64,000 bases of DNA from Leptobrachium leishanense (lineage: Eukaryota > Chordata > Amphibia > Anura > Megophryidae): contig CM019063.1 in the NCBI GenBank assembly GCA_009667805.1, positions 83,541,877-83,605,876 of the forward strand, in the 5' to 3' direction. Both the position numbers and the translations under genes were made by a program. Shown piece by piece: positions 46,493 to 58,082 of this stretch; within the stretch, counting starts at the first letter, position 1, and each line of letters starts with the position of its first letter. Below the pieces are notes generated by a model. It did no database searches and was not told the DNA's origin. It saw only the letters and a program-made list of their open reading frames with translations.

Positions 46493-48673
46493 ACAAGGCT
46501 GTAGAGCACTTTCCATTACTTAAAGATTCTATGTCAGTATGGACAGGCTGTGGAAGGGGCTTAGGTAGACCTGTGGACATGGCTTTGGATCTATATCAAA
46601 TTATCAAATTGCATGGGTCAGGGATGTGATTCTTACAGTCATGGTGATTTTTAACTCCTTGCAGCACCAAGTTACATGTAGCTTCAGACATATACAAACT
46701 GGTTGTGAGATATGGTCTCACAACTGGTTTGTGGCCGCAGCTGTTGTTGCCCACCAAATACCTGGTCAATGTGCCCATTAGCCAGTCCGGAACCAGTAGA
46801 ATTTGTGCAAGTACCTTCTAAAAAGACTGATTTAAATAATATTTACATTTTGGATTTAGGGTTGAAGTGTTGATATTTATGTCTAAAAATATTTATTTAC
46901 ATATATTTATATCAAGATGTACTATACCTGGAAGAAAGGGAATTATCCTTGGATTAATTGTAAATGTATTGCAGCGTACGTACATATATACATAAACAAA
47001 GCCAGGGAGAGAGCACTCCAGTCCACCACATTCAAAAAACCTGCAACAACAGCTTCATGCATGGGAACATTATATCAGATTTTACCACATGTTGAAAAAT
47101 TCTTAAATGTAAGCGTTGTTGAATAAAATGGTGGAAATGTGGTTCGCAATGAACGGCCGTGAATTGATTAAGACTGCCAACAGTCTCAATGTAATCCACC
47201 CTCTGGCAGGTCCTACTCTGTAAACCTAATGACTGCCCATCATGGGATAAACTCACGGAGGATCAGGTCCTTTCTGGAGCCCTCGCAGATCTATATATAT
47301 ATATATATATGTCTGTTCACTAAAAGGTGAAACTCTTGTTCTTGGAAACCTGAAAACTGCTACCATGCTGTGTGTGTTGTAGATGGAAACTGTGTTATAG
47401 TGATATTCCAAATAATTCACCACCAAGCGCATTTTGCTGAAAAAAGTTTAACACTATTTTAAAACATGAGTTGGTTAGTTAATACTTACATGTAGCATAA
47501 AATACCAATTTTGGACACAGATTGTTATTTGTAATTAAAATAAATTGCTGTAAATTTTCTCAGTTTTAATTTTTCATATATTCGTTTATATTTTAAACAA
47601 ATATTGTGCTAACCTGTAACTAGTGTACTTTATCCTGCAGTTGCAGGTGGAGGTCTGATTATTAGCATACAGTCAGAAATGGCTTCTGTGCCAAACACCT
47701 TATGTGTGATAAAGAATTCGATACATAATAAAAAAAAGTCATCCGTGTTGCTTACAGGTATTTGTTTCACCCTATGAAAAAAAACGATATCCTACTAAAA
47801 AAGTATGCGTGTGGTATATTCAATGCAAAATCATGCATACATGCTTTTGAGGGTTTAAGTGTTAAATTCTTGTATCTATGGCAGCATATGAATTTTACAT
47901 ATTAAAGGGTATGGTTCGTCCTGCTCTGCCAGCTGCAAGAATGAAGATGTGATGTCAAGGAGGAAAAAAATGACATTGTCTCCGAGCACACCATCAATTC
48001 CAGAATGCTTTAGGTTAATGAGAACAAACCTGGAAGGTCACTTAAAAATAATTTGATTAATTTGTCTTTTTTTTTGACACACCCATCAGTCAGCAGAAAA
48101 AAAATAAGATTCCAAGTACTGGTATGGATGAGAGCATACCAAGATAGAGTGCATATTATATTGAGAATTGGACCGTTTCCGGTTTTCCGTAACACCGTGT
48201 GAAGTTGTTTCAGGAAACACAGTTAAAGGATCATTTTAGCAATTTGAAATATTTACTTATTTTAAGCCTATAGGGCAAATCCACGAGTAACAGAATCACC
48301 TTTTTATTGTTAAAATACTACATTAATTATACCAGGCCTCAAAATTTCAAGTCCTGAGCTACTAGCCAGGCCTTAAGAGTTACTCTCCACTAGTTGCCCC
48401 ACCTAACCCCTATACAGCATTGGCTCTGCATTCCCACTCGCCCTCATGTAATTTCCACTCGCCAAATGCGAGCAGGCGAGTGGAAGTTTTGAGGCCTGAA
48501 TTATACTATTTCAAACACTAATGTAAATAAATCATTGTAATTTTATAGCTCGTAAACAAGCACGTATAAAATACTATCAAAACACTGTAAATATTATTAT
48601 TTTTGATAGTTTTCCTTCATAAAAGCAGAGTCCCCTAGAAAACTGGTAACGGAATCATCAGTCCTGAGACATG
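46493..48673. other. No recognised feature (3' UTR at the start)
   Basis: Sequence just after the stop may be 3' UTR. An AT microsatellite lies at 47291-47312. A GAGGCCTGAA/TTCAGGCCTC-type inverted pair brackets 48333-48498 (AGGCCTCAAAATTTCAAGTC against its partial complement), perhaps another foldback repeat. No coding signal. Confidence 0.45.
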
Positions 48674-48844
48674 CAGGTCTATTCAAAGAAAGGCGAAAAT
48701 CAGGAGAATTGACAGGAAAATCTAGACCAAATGGCTGATTTGGAAAGTGAGATAAATGAGAGAATTTTTCTGCTTTGGTTATTTTGACCTAGAATTTTCC
48801 TTTCTGCCAGTTTTCCTGAGTTTCACCTTTAGTGAATAGACCTG
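48674..48844. repeat. CAGGG-family hairpin MITE
   Basis: Ends CAGGTCTATTCAAAGAAAGG and CAGGTCTATTCACTAAAGGT (right end as complement), with the usual GGAGAA and TTTTGACCTAGAATTTTC blocks. Flanks ATG and TTT do not match, so the duplication has decayed. Confidence 0.75.
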
Positions 48845-48859
48845 TTTATGGACATATAA

Positions 48860-49088
48860 GCGTTATTCACTAAATGCTGGTGTTTGCCTGAAATTGCAAG
48901 TGTTGTTGAACATCGCTGTTATTGCAGTGCTGTCAAACACCAGCATTTCAGAAAACTAAAATCCAAACAGCAGCAGGAGAAACCTATTACTAAAGCTTCT
49001 CCCGTTGCTGTTTGGATTGTAATGTTGCGAAATGTTGGCTTTTAACAGCACTGCAATACTGGCAAACACAACACTTAATGAATAACCC
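48860..49088. repeat. Hairpin MITE with GGGTTATTCA-type ends, TAA duplication
   Basis: Ends GCGTTATTCACTAAATGCTG and GGGTTATTCATTAAGTGTTG (right end as complement), TAA at 48857-48859 and 49089-49091. The arms pair through AATCCAAACAGCA and GTTGCTGTTTGGATT. It shares the terminal TTATTCA and a 3-bp duplication with the CAGGG family but has a different body. Confidence 0.7.
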
Positions 49089-49091
49089 TAA

Positions 49092-49986
49092 TAGCAACCA
49101 GAGCCAGGTCAATATTAATTAAATAAATTGGTTTTGAAACAGACCCAAATATTTTCCTGCAAGAAATGAAAAGTAAAAATCTTCTAAGATAATCTCTTTT
49201 AATTACATTCACCTTTCCAGGTTCGTCTGTACTTATAGATACAGGTAGTTAAGGATGTGAGGATTAACTATAAGCAGTTTGAATTTTTGTTCCAACAGTA
49301 ATAAAATACAAATCAAGGCAAAAGTGTATATATATATATATTTTAATTTATTTTTATATTAGACATAGTATTACATAAATATTTTTTTCTTTTACAAGAA
49401 CTCTCAAAATATTCTTTATTCAGCCAAGTTCTGTTTCTACACGACATTTTCTCCAGACAATATATTATTCAATAATTCTACCCTAAAGAAGAAGATTTGA
49501 AATGGGTAGAAATTAAATTCAAAACTTTATCACAACACCTAGATAAAATGACTTTTCGACCCACGTAGGGACCATCTTAAATCTATCAAACAATGGTTGG
49601 TTATAGTCTTTAAAATAAGATTTAACTACCGATAGTTAATTTAACAATGGTATATATATGTATAACATTAAGTCTTGGAAAAAGTCCCAATAGGGCCTGA
49701 AACATTGATTCCATATAAGGAAATAAAAAAAGAATATAGATTGAAGAAACAAGTCATGTCTGCACTTCTTTTGCTGCCTGTATTACCTTGTGGCAAACGA
49801 CAGCATTGTGTGAACTGTCAAATTGATTGTGCAGCACGTCTATTTACTTATAAATATATACATACATCTACAGTATATCCCCACAGTTTAGCCTACATTT
49901 GTCTAAGTTAAAATAACCAGCAATTTGTATCACAATGCCACAGAGGTTTTTTTTTAGTCCCAGCATTATGCCCTCTCCTACAATGT
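49092..49986. other. No gene; dispersed repeat at 49600-49760
   Basis: 49600-49760 (AATAAGATTTAACTACCGAT through AAAGTCCCAATAGGGCCTGA and AACATTGATTCCATATAA) recurs at 55278-55435. The form, a GGGxCTGAAACATTGATT block followed by AATAAA, resembles a retroelement 3' end. The rest shows only an AT microsatellite near 49327. Confidence 0.45.
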
Positions 49987-50495
49987 ACCGGCTGGGTGGA
50001 GTAGAGGTAACATCACTGCTCTGTGTGGAGAGAGACTGTGGAGTCATGGGTTCGATTCCAGCAAGAGCACCTCTCCAGTAAGGCTGGGTTCACACCTGGG
50101 CGTCGTGCAATGCGCGTGTTTTTTTACGCGCGTTCGCGCATACAAAAAAACACGCGAACGCGCGTTGCAGCGCGTTCGCGGCTATTATATGGCCGCGAAC
50201 GCGCTGCTGTATGCCCGAAAAGAAGCTCCCGAACTTCTTTTTGCGTCGGCCGTTTTAACGCGCGTTCCTGCGCGCTGTAAAACGCTTAGGTCTGAATGGG
50301 TCCCATAGCAAAGCATGGGATTTCCCCATTCCTGCGTTTTAAAGCATGCACGAACGCGCGTTAAAACGCCCAGGTGTGAACCCAGCCTTAGTGTCCTTGG
50401 GTAAGACACATAACGGTACATACTCGCCACCCAGGACATACTTGAAAACCAGAGAAATCTCAATGTATCATTCCTGGTAAAAATCCTTTCTCAAA
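49987..50495 (+). mobile_element. tRNA-derived SINE, copy 1, split by a MITE
   Basis: The head ACCGGCTGGGTGGAGTAGAG contains an A-box-like stretch and GGTTCGATTCC is the B box of an RNA polymerase III promoter. The body and tail resume after the MITE at 50388 with GTGTCCTTGGGTAAGACAC, then ACATACTTGAAAACC and TTCCTGGTAAAA. The tail matches the LINE at 13845-14166. Confidence 0.85.
50092..50387. repeat. Harbinger-like MITE (296 bp) inserted in a SINE
   Basis: Perfectly inverted ends GGCTGGGTTCACACCTGGGC. Flanks are TAA (50089-50091) and TTA (50388-50390); intact SINE copies read CAGTAAGTGTCC here, so the borders are exact. The inside is made of ACGCGCGTTCGCG-type words. Confidence 0.9.
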
Positions 50496-50595
50496 ATAGA
50501 TTGACCTTATAACTCCTATAGAAGGAAATGATAGATATATTCATGGTAGCTGAGATATTGACATCAATTCAACCTTTATTGTGCAAACATTTTTC

Positions 50596-51086
50596 TTAAC
50601 CCCATTCACTACTAAGTGATTTTCCAAAAAAACATTGTCAGAAGCCAATGGTTTTTTGAAAAATCATTTTAAATTAATTATACATTAATAAATATTTCAG
50701 CAGGAGCCGTTGTACCCATTGTATCACACATTTCTGTACCCAGAAATACCTATTGTATTTCTTAATGTAAATAACCTATTTTGGCCAGAAGATGGCGCCA
50801 TCTACTGCCAAACTAAGTTACAGCAGTTTGAGGTGCTGGTCCATTTTCCTCTTTCCCTGCATCGGCTGCTGAAAGCCCATGTAAGGGCATCATCAGACGA
50901 TTTTACACAGTTTTAACGCTTTGGGGGCACCTTCTGCAGCCCAAAAGCAAACAAAATTAGTTTGCTGCAAATGAATTTCATTTGCTTTTGGGCTGCAGAT
51001 AACCAGATCGAGGTATCTCAATATCGGGGCACAGATGGTGCCTTTTGAAGCCTGAGATATCTCGATCTCAGTAGTGAAGGGGTTAA
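50596..51086. repeat. TTAA-bounded MITE (491 bp), piggyBac-like
   Basis: TTAACCCCATTCACTACTAA at the left and TTAACCCCTTCACTACTGAG (as complement) at the right. TTAA at both borders suits piggyBac-type integration. The inside includes a GCAGCCCAAAAGCAAA hairpin near 50936-50999. Confidence 0.65.
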
Positions 51087-51605
51087 GCATCAGCAATAAA
51101 AAGGGAATCTGTCCATCTGATTAAAAGTCCTTGGGCTCTATTAAATTCTGTGCGCAAAAACGCTCGCGCAGCGCGTAAATTTGTGCGCGAAGCGTTAATG
51201 CGCGTAAATTAACGCTGGTATTAAAATCTGAGCGCATTTTGTCATCCGTAAAAAAGATGCACAAAACCGCGCACGCATTTACGTTGCGTGCAGAAATCGG
51301 TGTGCGGACTGTTTTTTCACGCGATTCAGCCAATCTGAATTAAGAACCACAATTGTCTCCCGTTCAGTTTTTGCGCCTGTCAAAATCAATCTGAAAATAT
51401 ATGCTGCATCAATAATAAAACCACACGCAACCTCTCAATTTTATTGTTTGGGTATGCGTAGAATGTGTAACTATACGTTGCTGCGTATTTTTTTTGGACT
51501 GGTGTATTTGGTTTCGGTCAGAACGTTCAGATTTGCCATTAACACCAGCTTTTCAAAGACGTTAAAATTATCCGCGCAAACGTTGTCCATTAAAATTTGT
51601 GCATA

Positions 51606-53224
51606 CAGTTGTGTTAAAAATTATTCAACCCCCACTGAAATTGAGTGTTTTGGCCAGTTTGACATTGATTTTGATCATTCAGTCATCTTGCTTACAATTA
51701 AATCAAAGAGGCACGTGTAGGTCAGACAAATATAACATAACATTTAGAATGAAATAACCACAAATGTCTTTTCTGTGCTCACATCATTATCAGTTTTATT
51801 CAACCCCCAAGTGACATTCAATCTTAGTACTTAGTACAACATCCTTTTACAGGTATAACAGCTTTTAAACGTGAAGCATAGCTTGACACAAGTGTCTTGC
51901 AGCGATCTACGGGTATCTTCGCCCATTCGTCATGGGCAAAAGCCTCCAGTTCAGTCACATTCTTAGGCTTGCGCACTGCAACTGCTTTCTTTAAGTCCCA
52001 CCAAAGGTTCTCAATCGGATTTAAGTCAGGTGACTGCGATGGCCACTCCAAAATGTTCCAGCCTTTAATCTGCAACCATGCTCTAGTGGACTTGGAGGTA
52101 TGCTTGGGATCATTGTCCTGTTGAAAGGTCCAACGTCTCCCAAGCCTCAGGTTTGTGACGGACTGCATCACATTGTCATCCAATATCTCCTGGTACTGAA
52201 GAGAATTCATGGTACCTTGCACACGCTGAAGCTTCCCTGTACCTGCAGAAGCAAAACAGCCCCAAAGCATGATTGATCCCCCCGCCATGCTTCACAGTAG
52301 GCAAGGTGTTCTTTTCTTCATAGGCCTTGTTCTTCCTCCTCCAAACATAGCGTTGATCCATGGGCCCAAACAGTTCTAATTTTGTTTCATCAGTCCACAG
52401 AACACTATCCCAAAACTTCTGTGGTTTGTCCACATGACTTTTGGCATACTGCAGTCGACTCTTCTTATTCTTTGGAGACAGCAAGGGGGTGCGCCTGGGA
52501 GTTCTGGCATGGAGGCCTTCATTACGCAGTGTGCGCCGTATTGTCTGAGCTGAAACTTCAGTACCCACATCTGACAAATCTTTTCTCAGTTCCTCAGCAG
52601 TCACACGGGGACTTTTCTGCACTCTACGCTTCAGGTAGCGCACAGCAGTCGAAGTCAGCATCTTCTTTCTGCCACAACCAGGTAGCGTTTCAACAGTGCC
52701 CTTTGCCTTGAATTTGCGAATGATGCTTCCTATGGTCTCTCTTGGTATGTTTAACATCTTTGCAATCTTCTTATAGCCATTGCCCTTCCTGTGAAGACTA
52801 ATCACCTCTTCTCTTGTCTTCCTGGACCATTCTCTTGACTTCACCATGTTTGTAACCACACCAGTAAATGTCTAGAAGGAGCTGAGTATCCCAGTCATTT
52901 TAAAGCTGCCTAATTGGTGCTTATTATGCTTTATTGCTGCTCCGTGACATCCACAGGTGTTTTTCAATACCTGATTGAAAACACTTGAATGAACCTCTGT
53001 TCTTCAGAGTGGTAGTCTTTAAGGGGTTGAATAATTGTGTCAATGAAGAATTCACAAAAGAAACATTTACTACTGTATTACAAAACCAATTGATGTCATT
53101 TTAATTGCATATGGTTCTTTAAAAAGTCCTGGTAGGATTTCATTCTGAATACAATTACAAATGTACACTAAATTCCCTAAAACCCTTTACAGCATTGGGG
53201 GTTGAATAATTTTGAACACAACTG
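51606..53224 (-). mobile_element. Tc1 transposon T4 (1619 bp), second family, nearly intact
   Basis: Terminal repeats CAGTTGTGTTAAAAATTATT and CAGTTGTGTTCAAAATTATT (right one as complement), flanked by TA at 51604-51605 and 53225-53226. The transposase on the minus strand spans most of the element and is broken by a single base. Ends and protein differ clearly from T1-T3. Confidence 0.95.
51824..52847 (-). pseudogene. Tc1 transposase T4, one frameshift from open
   Basis: Start chosen at MVKSREWSRKTREEVISLHR (52847); an in-frame ATG lies four codons earlier. Domains: two helix-turn-helix regions (NGYKKIAKMLNIPRETIGSI; RVTAEELRKDL), then VLWTDETKLELFG with the first Asp, a HGGG(S) block, QQDNDPKHTS with the second Asp, and [15 protein letters not shown] with the Glu 34 residues further (DD34E). 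One extra G in a G-run just upstream of the second half (complement at about 52278-52283) breaks the frame; otherwise ~340 residues are open to the stop at 51824. The extra base may be a sequencing error. Confidence 0.9.
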
Positions 53225-53468
53225 TAGATTGTAATACCATCCGCGTACCAGCGCACAAACGCATTTGCGCTCACAATGTTAAGTATAGGACGCGCAACGT
53301 ACATTATGCTCGCGCAGGGTTCGCGCAGGTTCACCCGCGGTAGACGTTAACGGGCATTTTTTGCACGGACATTGTAATACGACGTTCTGCGCAATGGTTT
53401 TTCCCCTCGCGTTAATGCGTTTTTGCGCACGCGTTAACGTTTGCGCGAAGAATTTAATAGAGCCCCTT

Positions 53469-54199
53469 GTATCTGAAGATATCCCACCTTCCTTCATTCA
53501 TCTTTTCAATAGGAAGCTCACTGCTATCGTTTGCTGATCTTGCTGCGTGACCTGGTTCACCTCTTGGTCATTTGAAAAGCTCAAATGAATAATGTAAATA
53601 CACAGGTTTAAAATCCAAAGTATTGGTGCCTTTGCTACAATATTACAATTACAAATAAAACACCTTGATAGAAAAAAAAATCCCAACAGACCTTGAAAAG
53701 TTTTTTGTATGTCTTTTGCAATGAGCAAATCATTTCAAAGATTTCGTTATTAACACACAATGCGGGAATACGTTTGCCGACGCTTCCCGCTGTTGTATAA
53801 AGAAACGAGATCATAAATTGAAGCTTGAAGGTCATTTACAGCGAAAACAAAAAAAATGCAAGTTTTTAACCTTTCAGAGTCGCAGACTAGAAAATATCTA
53901 GGCTATTATTTTCTATCAAAGACCAGAAAAATTATTATTCCTTTTTTGGGGACTAAATGGTGAAAATGTGTGGTTTTGTTTACTTTGACCATAAGGTTTT
54001 TTCCTTTACACATGATGGCGATACTACTTTTAGTAAGTGGCTACATACATATTTTTTTTATAATAGTTGGTTAATGCTTTGGAACTCAGGACTATTTACA
54101 GGGAACGGGCGTCCATCAAATAACATCTCATGCTAAAGTATAATTAAAATTGTGCAAAACCCCCACAGGCAGAGTCAGACAACTTGGTTTTAGATACAA
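53469..54199. other. No recognised feature
   Basis: AT-rich DNA between the GGGC element and a SINE. ORFs here carry no motif. Confidence 0.5.
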
Positions 54200-54370
54200 A
54201 GTAACGCACTGCTCTGCGTGGAGACATGGGTTCGATCCCAGCAAGAGCACCTCTCCAGTAAGTGTCCTTGTGTAAGACACCTAACGGTACATACTCGCCA
54301 CCCAGGACATACTTGAAAACGAGAGAAATCTCAATGTATCCTTCCTGGTAAAAAACTTTCTAAAAAAAAA
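54200..54370 (+). mobile_element. tRNA-derived SINE, copy 2, 5'-truncated
   Basis: Starts within the tRNA-like head (GTAACGCACTGCTCTGCGTG), keeps the B box GGTTCGATCCC, the uninterrupted CCAGTAAGTGTCC site, and the tail TTCCTGGTAAAA followed by an A-rich end. Confidence 0.85.
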
Positions 54371-54841
54371 CAAAAACGCACACATCATAAAGTCTGAAAT
54401 TTAGAACCAAAAATAATAAGAGAATTCATGCTGAGACGGCTTTGTTATAATGTCGCATGGGTCGCTACCAGGGAATTCTCAGCTATTCATTTTACACCTT
54501 ACAGGAGATTGAAATGACTTTATTGGTGCAGTGGGCATCTAAACTTTCTCTCAGAAACAGAAAATATCATTTTTCTCTGTGTGCCGGCTTTAGTTATTGT
54601 GATGTGTAATAATGTTAAGGTGGATGGGGAGTATAATGCAGCTATTTCAGCTTCTCTGCACGAATTATCAATAAAACTGGGTTGAAAAAAAGTCAGTTTA
54701 ATCTCAGCTGAGGCAATTGTGGGCTTCGTTTTAGTGAGGTATGCACACAAACTTTGTTATTTTGACTGTAAAAACAGCCATGTCTATAAGGATGAGCGAG
54801 GAAATCAGTGCCTTCGATGGACCACTGAAATCTGTTCATTT
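54371..54841. other. No recognised feature
   Basis: Short stretch between a SINE and a MITE. Nothing supported. Confidence 0.5.
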
Positions 54842-54844
54842 ATA

Positions 54845-55270
54845 GGCTAGGGTCAGACTAACGCATTTTTCGCGTTGTCTGTGAAAAAGTGCGTTCGAAC
54901 GAATGGACGCATTTTTTCACAGAATACGCGATAGCGGTCATACGATGCGCCTTTTCGTCCGTGATTTTGTACGAATCATCAATAAAACACTTTTTGTGTC
55001 TGGACGTTATGTTGGTCGGACATTAGCAGCGTCTGACGTCTCCTAATCACGCACACACGCCTCTAGCGGACGCAGCGCACTCTATACGTCCGTACTAGAG
55101 GTTTGACGTTCTAGAAAAAATGCGTTCGTTTGCCACTTGCGTTGCGCGGACGAACTTTCGTGCGGCCGTACTTCGTGTGTTCCCCGGCATTGGACGTCAT
55201 TTGCTGCTAGCACGGCCGTGATTTTGTGCGTCTAAACGCACGTTAAAACTGCTTTCGTCTGACCCTAGCC
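54845..55270. repeat. Harbinger-like MITE (426 bp)
   Basis: Ends GGCTAGGGTCAGACTAACGC and GGCTAGGGTCAGACGAAAGC (right end as complement). The right flank is TAA; the left flank ATA has changed or is offset. The inside matches 25693 and 44764. Confidence 0.85.
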
Positions 55271-55273
55271 TAA

Positions 55274-56030
55274 GTCTTCAAAATAAGATTTAACTACTGA
55301 TAGTTAATATAATGATGGAATATATATATATATATATATATAACATTAGGTCTTGTAAAAAGTCCCAATAGGGTCTGAAACATTGATTCCATATAAATAA
55401 ATAAAAAAGACCATAGATTGAATAAACAAGCCATGACTCCTAGCTACACAAGGATATTCCATCTCATCCACACCAACATCAACATCATGGTGCTGTCAAG
55501 GAAGCTTTTCAATCATCACAAGTGGAGAGAGGCATTGATTTACCATATCGGATCATTGCAATTTCCAGACCCTTTCTCATCCTTCCTGTAGTTAAATGGG
55601 TGTGTAACTATAATGACGTGCCAGGGATTCCCAAGAAAACCCATATCCCCAATCCAGAAAAGAACAAAAAAGTACACACAGGCCCCTGAATACCCTTACG
55701 TTTTAGCTTGGATTAATACAAAGAGATTTCTGCTCTTTACTATACAAGGGCAAAAAAATAGACTACCTTAAAATGTAGTAAAATAGGTCTCCTCTTCTTC
55801 AAATGTGCAGAAATCAGATTTCAGATATACTTTCATAAGTATACTTATGTTATTTAATATTACAAACAACAATGTTGTTGAAAAGTCTACACATGGTAAC
55901 ACTGTCACAGAGCTGAAGGTCCAGAGGAAATAAAACACCAGTCATGGAATTGTGTGACAGAAAGCTTTTAGGCCAAATGTGGTTCCCATGGCTGTGCATT
56001 AATGGTATTGTCACTAGGATCTCTGACCGC
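55274..56030. other. No gene; dispersed repeat at 55278-55435
   Basis: The first 160 bp repeat 49600-49760, with an AT microsatellite at 55320-55342. Beyond that no feature is recognised. Confidence 0.45.
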
Positions 56031-56164
56031 AGGGGACGGCAGCCTTGGCCCTCTAGATGTTTTGGAACTACCTTTCCCATGATGTTCAGTTACTAAATAG
56101 GGTGGCTGAGCTTCAAGGGAAAAGTAGCTCCAAAACCTCTGGAGGGCCAAGGCTGCCGACCCCC
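56031..56164. repeat. Hairpin MITE, 'CAGCAACCTTG' family, copy 2
   Basis: GGGGACGGCAGCCTTGGCCC at the left pairs with GGGCCAAGGCTGCCGACCCC at the right; TAGATGTTTTGGAACTACC and TAGCTCCAAAACCTCT form the inner arms. It aligns with 457-583. Confidence 0.8.
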
Positions 56165-56529
56165 GTCTTAAACTGTTAATAATGTATACAGATACGGGAA
56201 TTGTCTCCACTTGCTAATTAAAACAGAAATAAAGCGCAGTGTGCAGTCAAAAACATTTAGCTTTATTAACAGTTCTCATGGAAAAAATTTATATGAGGAT
56301 TGTACAAGCAAATTCCGACTACAAAGGTAGGAGACAAGCCTAGTGTGGAATGGTGAATCTGGAGGTCAGCAGGAGATGTGCGAAAATATTCAAAAACATG
56401 TTTCTAGACTGTGATTCCACCAATAGTAAAATATTCTGTATAAAACTGTCTTCTGCAGTCTTAACGAGCAACTGAAGGTGCCCGATTACAAACTCATCGA
56501 GAACAGTGGCCTGATCCGCTGCCCCTGGC
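56165..56529. other. No recognised feature
   Basis: Flank of a decayed repeat that becomes readable at about 56530. Confidence 0.4.
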
Positions 56530-56861
56530 TGCCGGAAGCAGAGTGAGACTGGGGGAAAAAAAGTCCCCAGTCTCCCTCTGTGAATCATTCCGTGGCCTTG
56601 CACGAACTTGGGAAAGCGAGATTGCACAGGGCTAAAGACCCAGCAGCACAAGCCTCCATGGAGTCCTATGGTGGTACTCACAGCGGTGTGTTAGCGCTGC
56701 TGCGGATATCCAGGGGGTTAGCGCTGCGTTTCGGGGCAGGCTGCTGAATCAGCACCTGCCCTGTAATAGGGTGCTAAAACGGGGATGCTAAGGGGAAACC
56801 TGCAGGCACAAGTTTTCCACTTTAGTGTCCCCGTCTTAGCGTTAGGAATGTGATATGGGCC
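56530..56861 (-). repeat. Partial copy of the 59526 element family
   Basis: The right end reads as complement GGCCCATATCACATTCCTAA, like the left end of 59526 (GGGCCAAATTACATTCCTAG). It shares GACTGGGGGAAAAAAAGTCC and CATGGAGTCCTATGG-type blocks, inverted. Its left end is not clear. Confidence 0.5.
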
Positions 56862-57013
56862 AAAGTGTTTCCAGTAACAATTGTAAATCGCAAAAAGGTA
56901 AGAAATTTTAAAGTGCACCTGTCATGACCAACAAACATTAAGCTCGTTTGATAGAGAATTACTCCCTATATATGTGAACGGAAGAAGAATTTTACAGAAC
57001 AGCCCTCCACTAA

Positions 57014-57468
57014 GGCTAGGGTCAGACGAACGCATTCTGTGCGGACTCTGCGTCCGTGCACAACGAACGTACTTTCTGACTGACGACAAGGTAGTGGCCA
57101 CACGGTCCGTTTTTGTGACTGACGTTTTTGTTGACTGATATAGAAGGGAAAATAAATTAATATGAAAAAAATGTGTCCGTCAAAATGCTGGATGTCAAAA
57201 AATGCAGTCCGCCTGACTCCGTTCCATCACTCACACAGAAAGCTATGAGGACGTTGTGGACGCAGTTGCGGACTCTGTGCGTCCGTTCTAGCGGATTTAC
57301 GTTCTTACCTAACTTGCGTCCATTTGCCGCATCCGTGTGTGGACGTACTTCTGTGCGGACGTACTTCGTGTGTGTGGGTCTCTATTGATCATAATTGTAT
57401 ACTACAACGGACGTTGGTATAATGTGCGGCAACACGGATGTGAACACTGCGCTCGTCTGACCCCAGCC
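57014..57468. repeat. Harbinger-like MITE (455 bp), TAA target duplication
   Basis: Ends GGCTAGGGTCAGACGAACGC and GGCTGGGGTCAGACGAGCGC (right end as complement), TAA at 57011-57013 and 57469-57471. The inside (GTGCGGACTCTGCGTCCGTG) differs from the 25693 subfamily while the ends agree. Confidence 0.85.
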
Positions 57469-57471
57469 TAA

Positions 57472-58079
57472 TATCAAGCAAATCCCGCAGCAGAGCCTGA
57501 TGATCCTCATTCCAGCAATGCTCACGGAGAATGAACATAGCAGCGCCTGGCACTGCTGATATACATCCCCAGATGCGACAGTGCAGGGAAGTGAACCTGT
57601 TGATGACAGGTTTACTTTACAGAAGACTGGGATTTCTGCACATCTTTTAAAAAGGAAAAGATACTAACAGATAAAAGAGGATGTATTGTTAATACTCATT
57701 TTAGTGAAGAGTATTATCTCTATCCTAGCCCTCACTAACTCTGGCACATGCTTTAATAGCAGTGAGAATATTAAATCGTAGCATCATTGAGTATCAATAA
57801 AGTAGCATAGGTAACCATTAAAGATATGTTTCAATGGGATTCTATTTGTAGTTTCTACACTGAATCCTAAATACATTGTTTTGTGTTTTGCAAAAAACGC
57901 CCAGTGTAATTGAATGGTCTAACCAACTCAGATTTCATTCTTTCTAAGGCCGTGTAGTCTAGTCAAGGAATGTGTCTGGTGGCCACAAGGATCAATTAAA
58001 ATGGAGAAAGGAAGTGGACTTGTGTTCATTAGCCATGTATAAGATAACATATACAAAGCATTGTAAATCCTGGGAAGAT
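57472..58079. other. No recognised feature
   Basis: Unique-looking DNA between two elements. Confidence 0.5.
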
Positions 58080-58082
58080 TTA

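Larger units (their letters stand above)
51133..53465 (-). mobile_element. CpG-rich 'GGGC' element, copy 3, split by Tc1 T4
   Basis: Ends GGGCTCTATTAAATTCTGTG and GGGCTCTATTAAATTCTTCG (right end as complement), with CTT at 51130-51132 and 53466-53468. Removing T4 leaves 712 bp that align, inverted, with 3846-4565. T4 is therefore younger than this copy. Confidence 0.85.
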
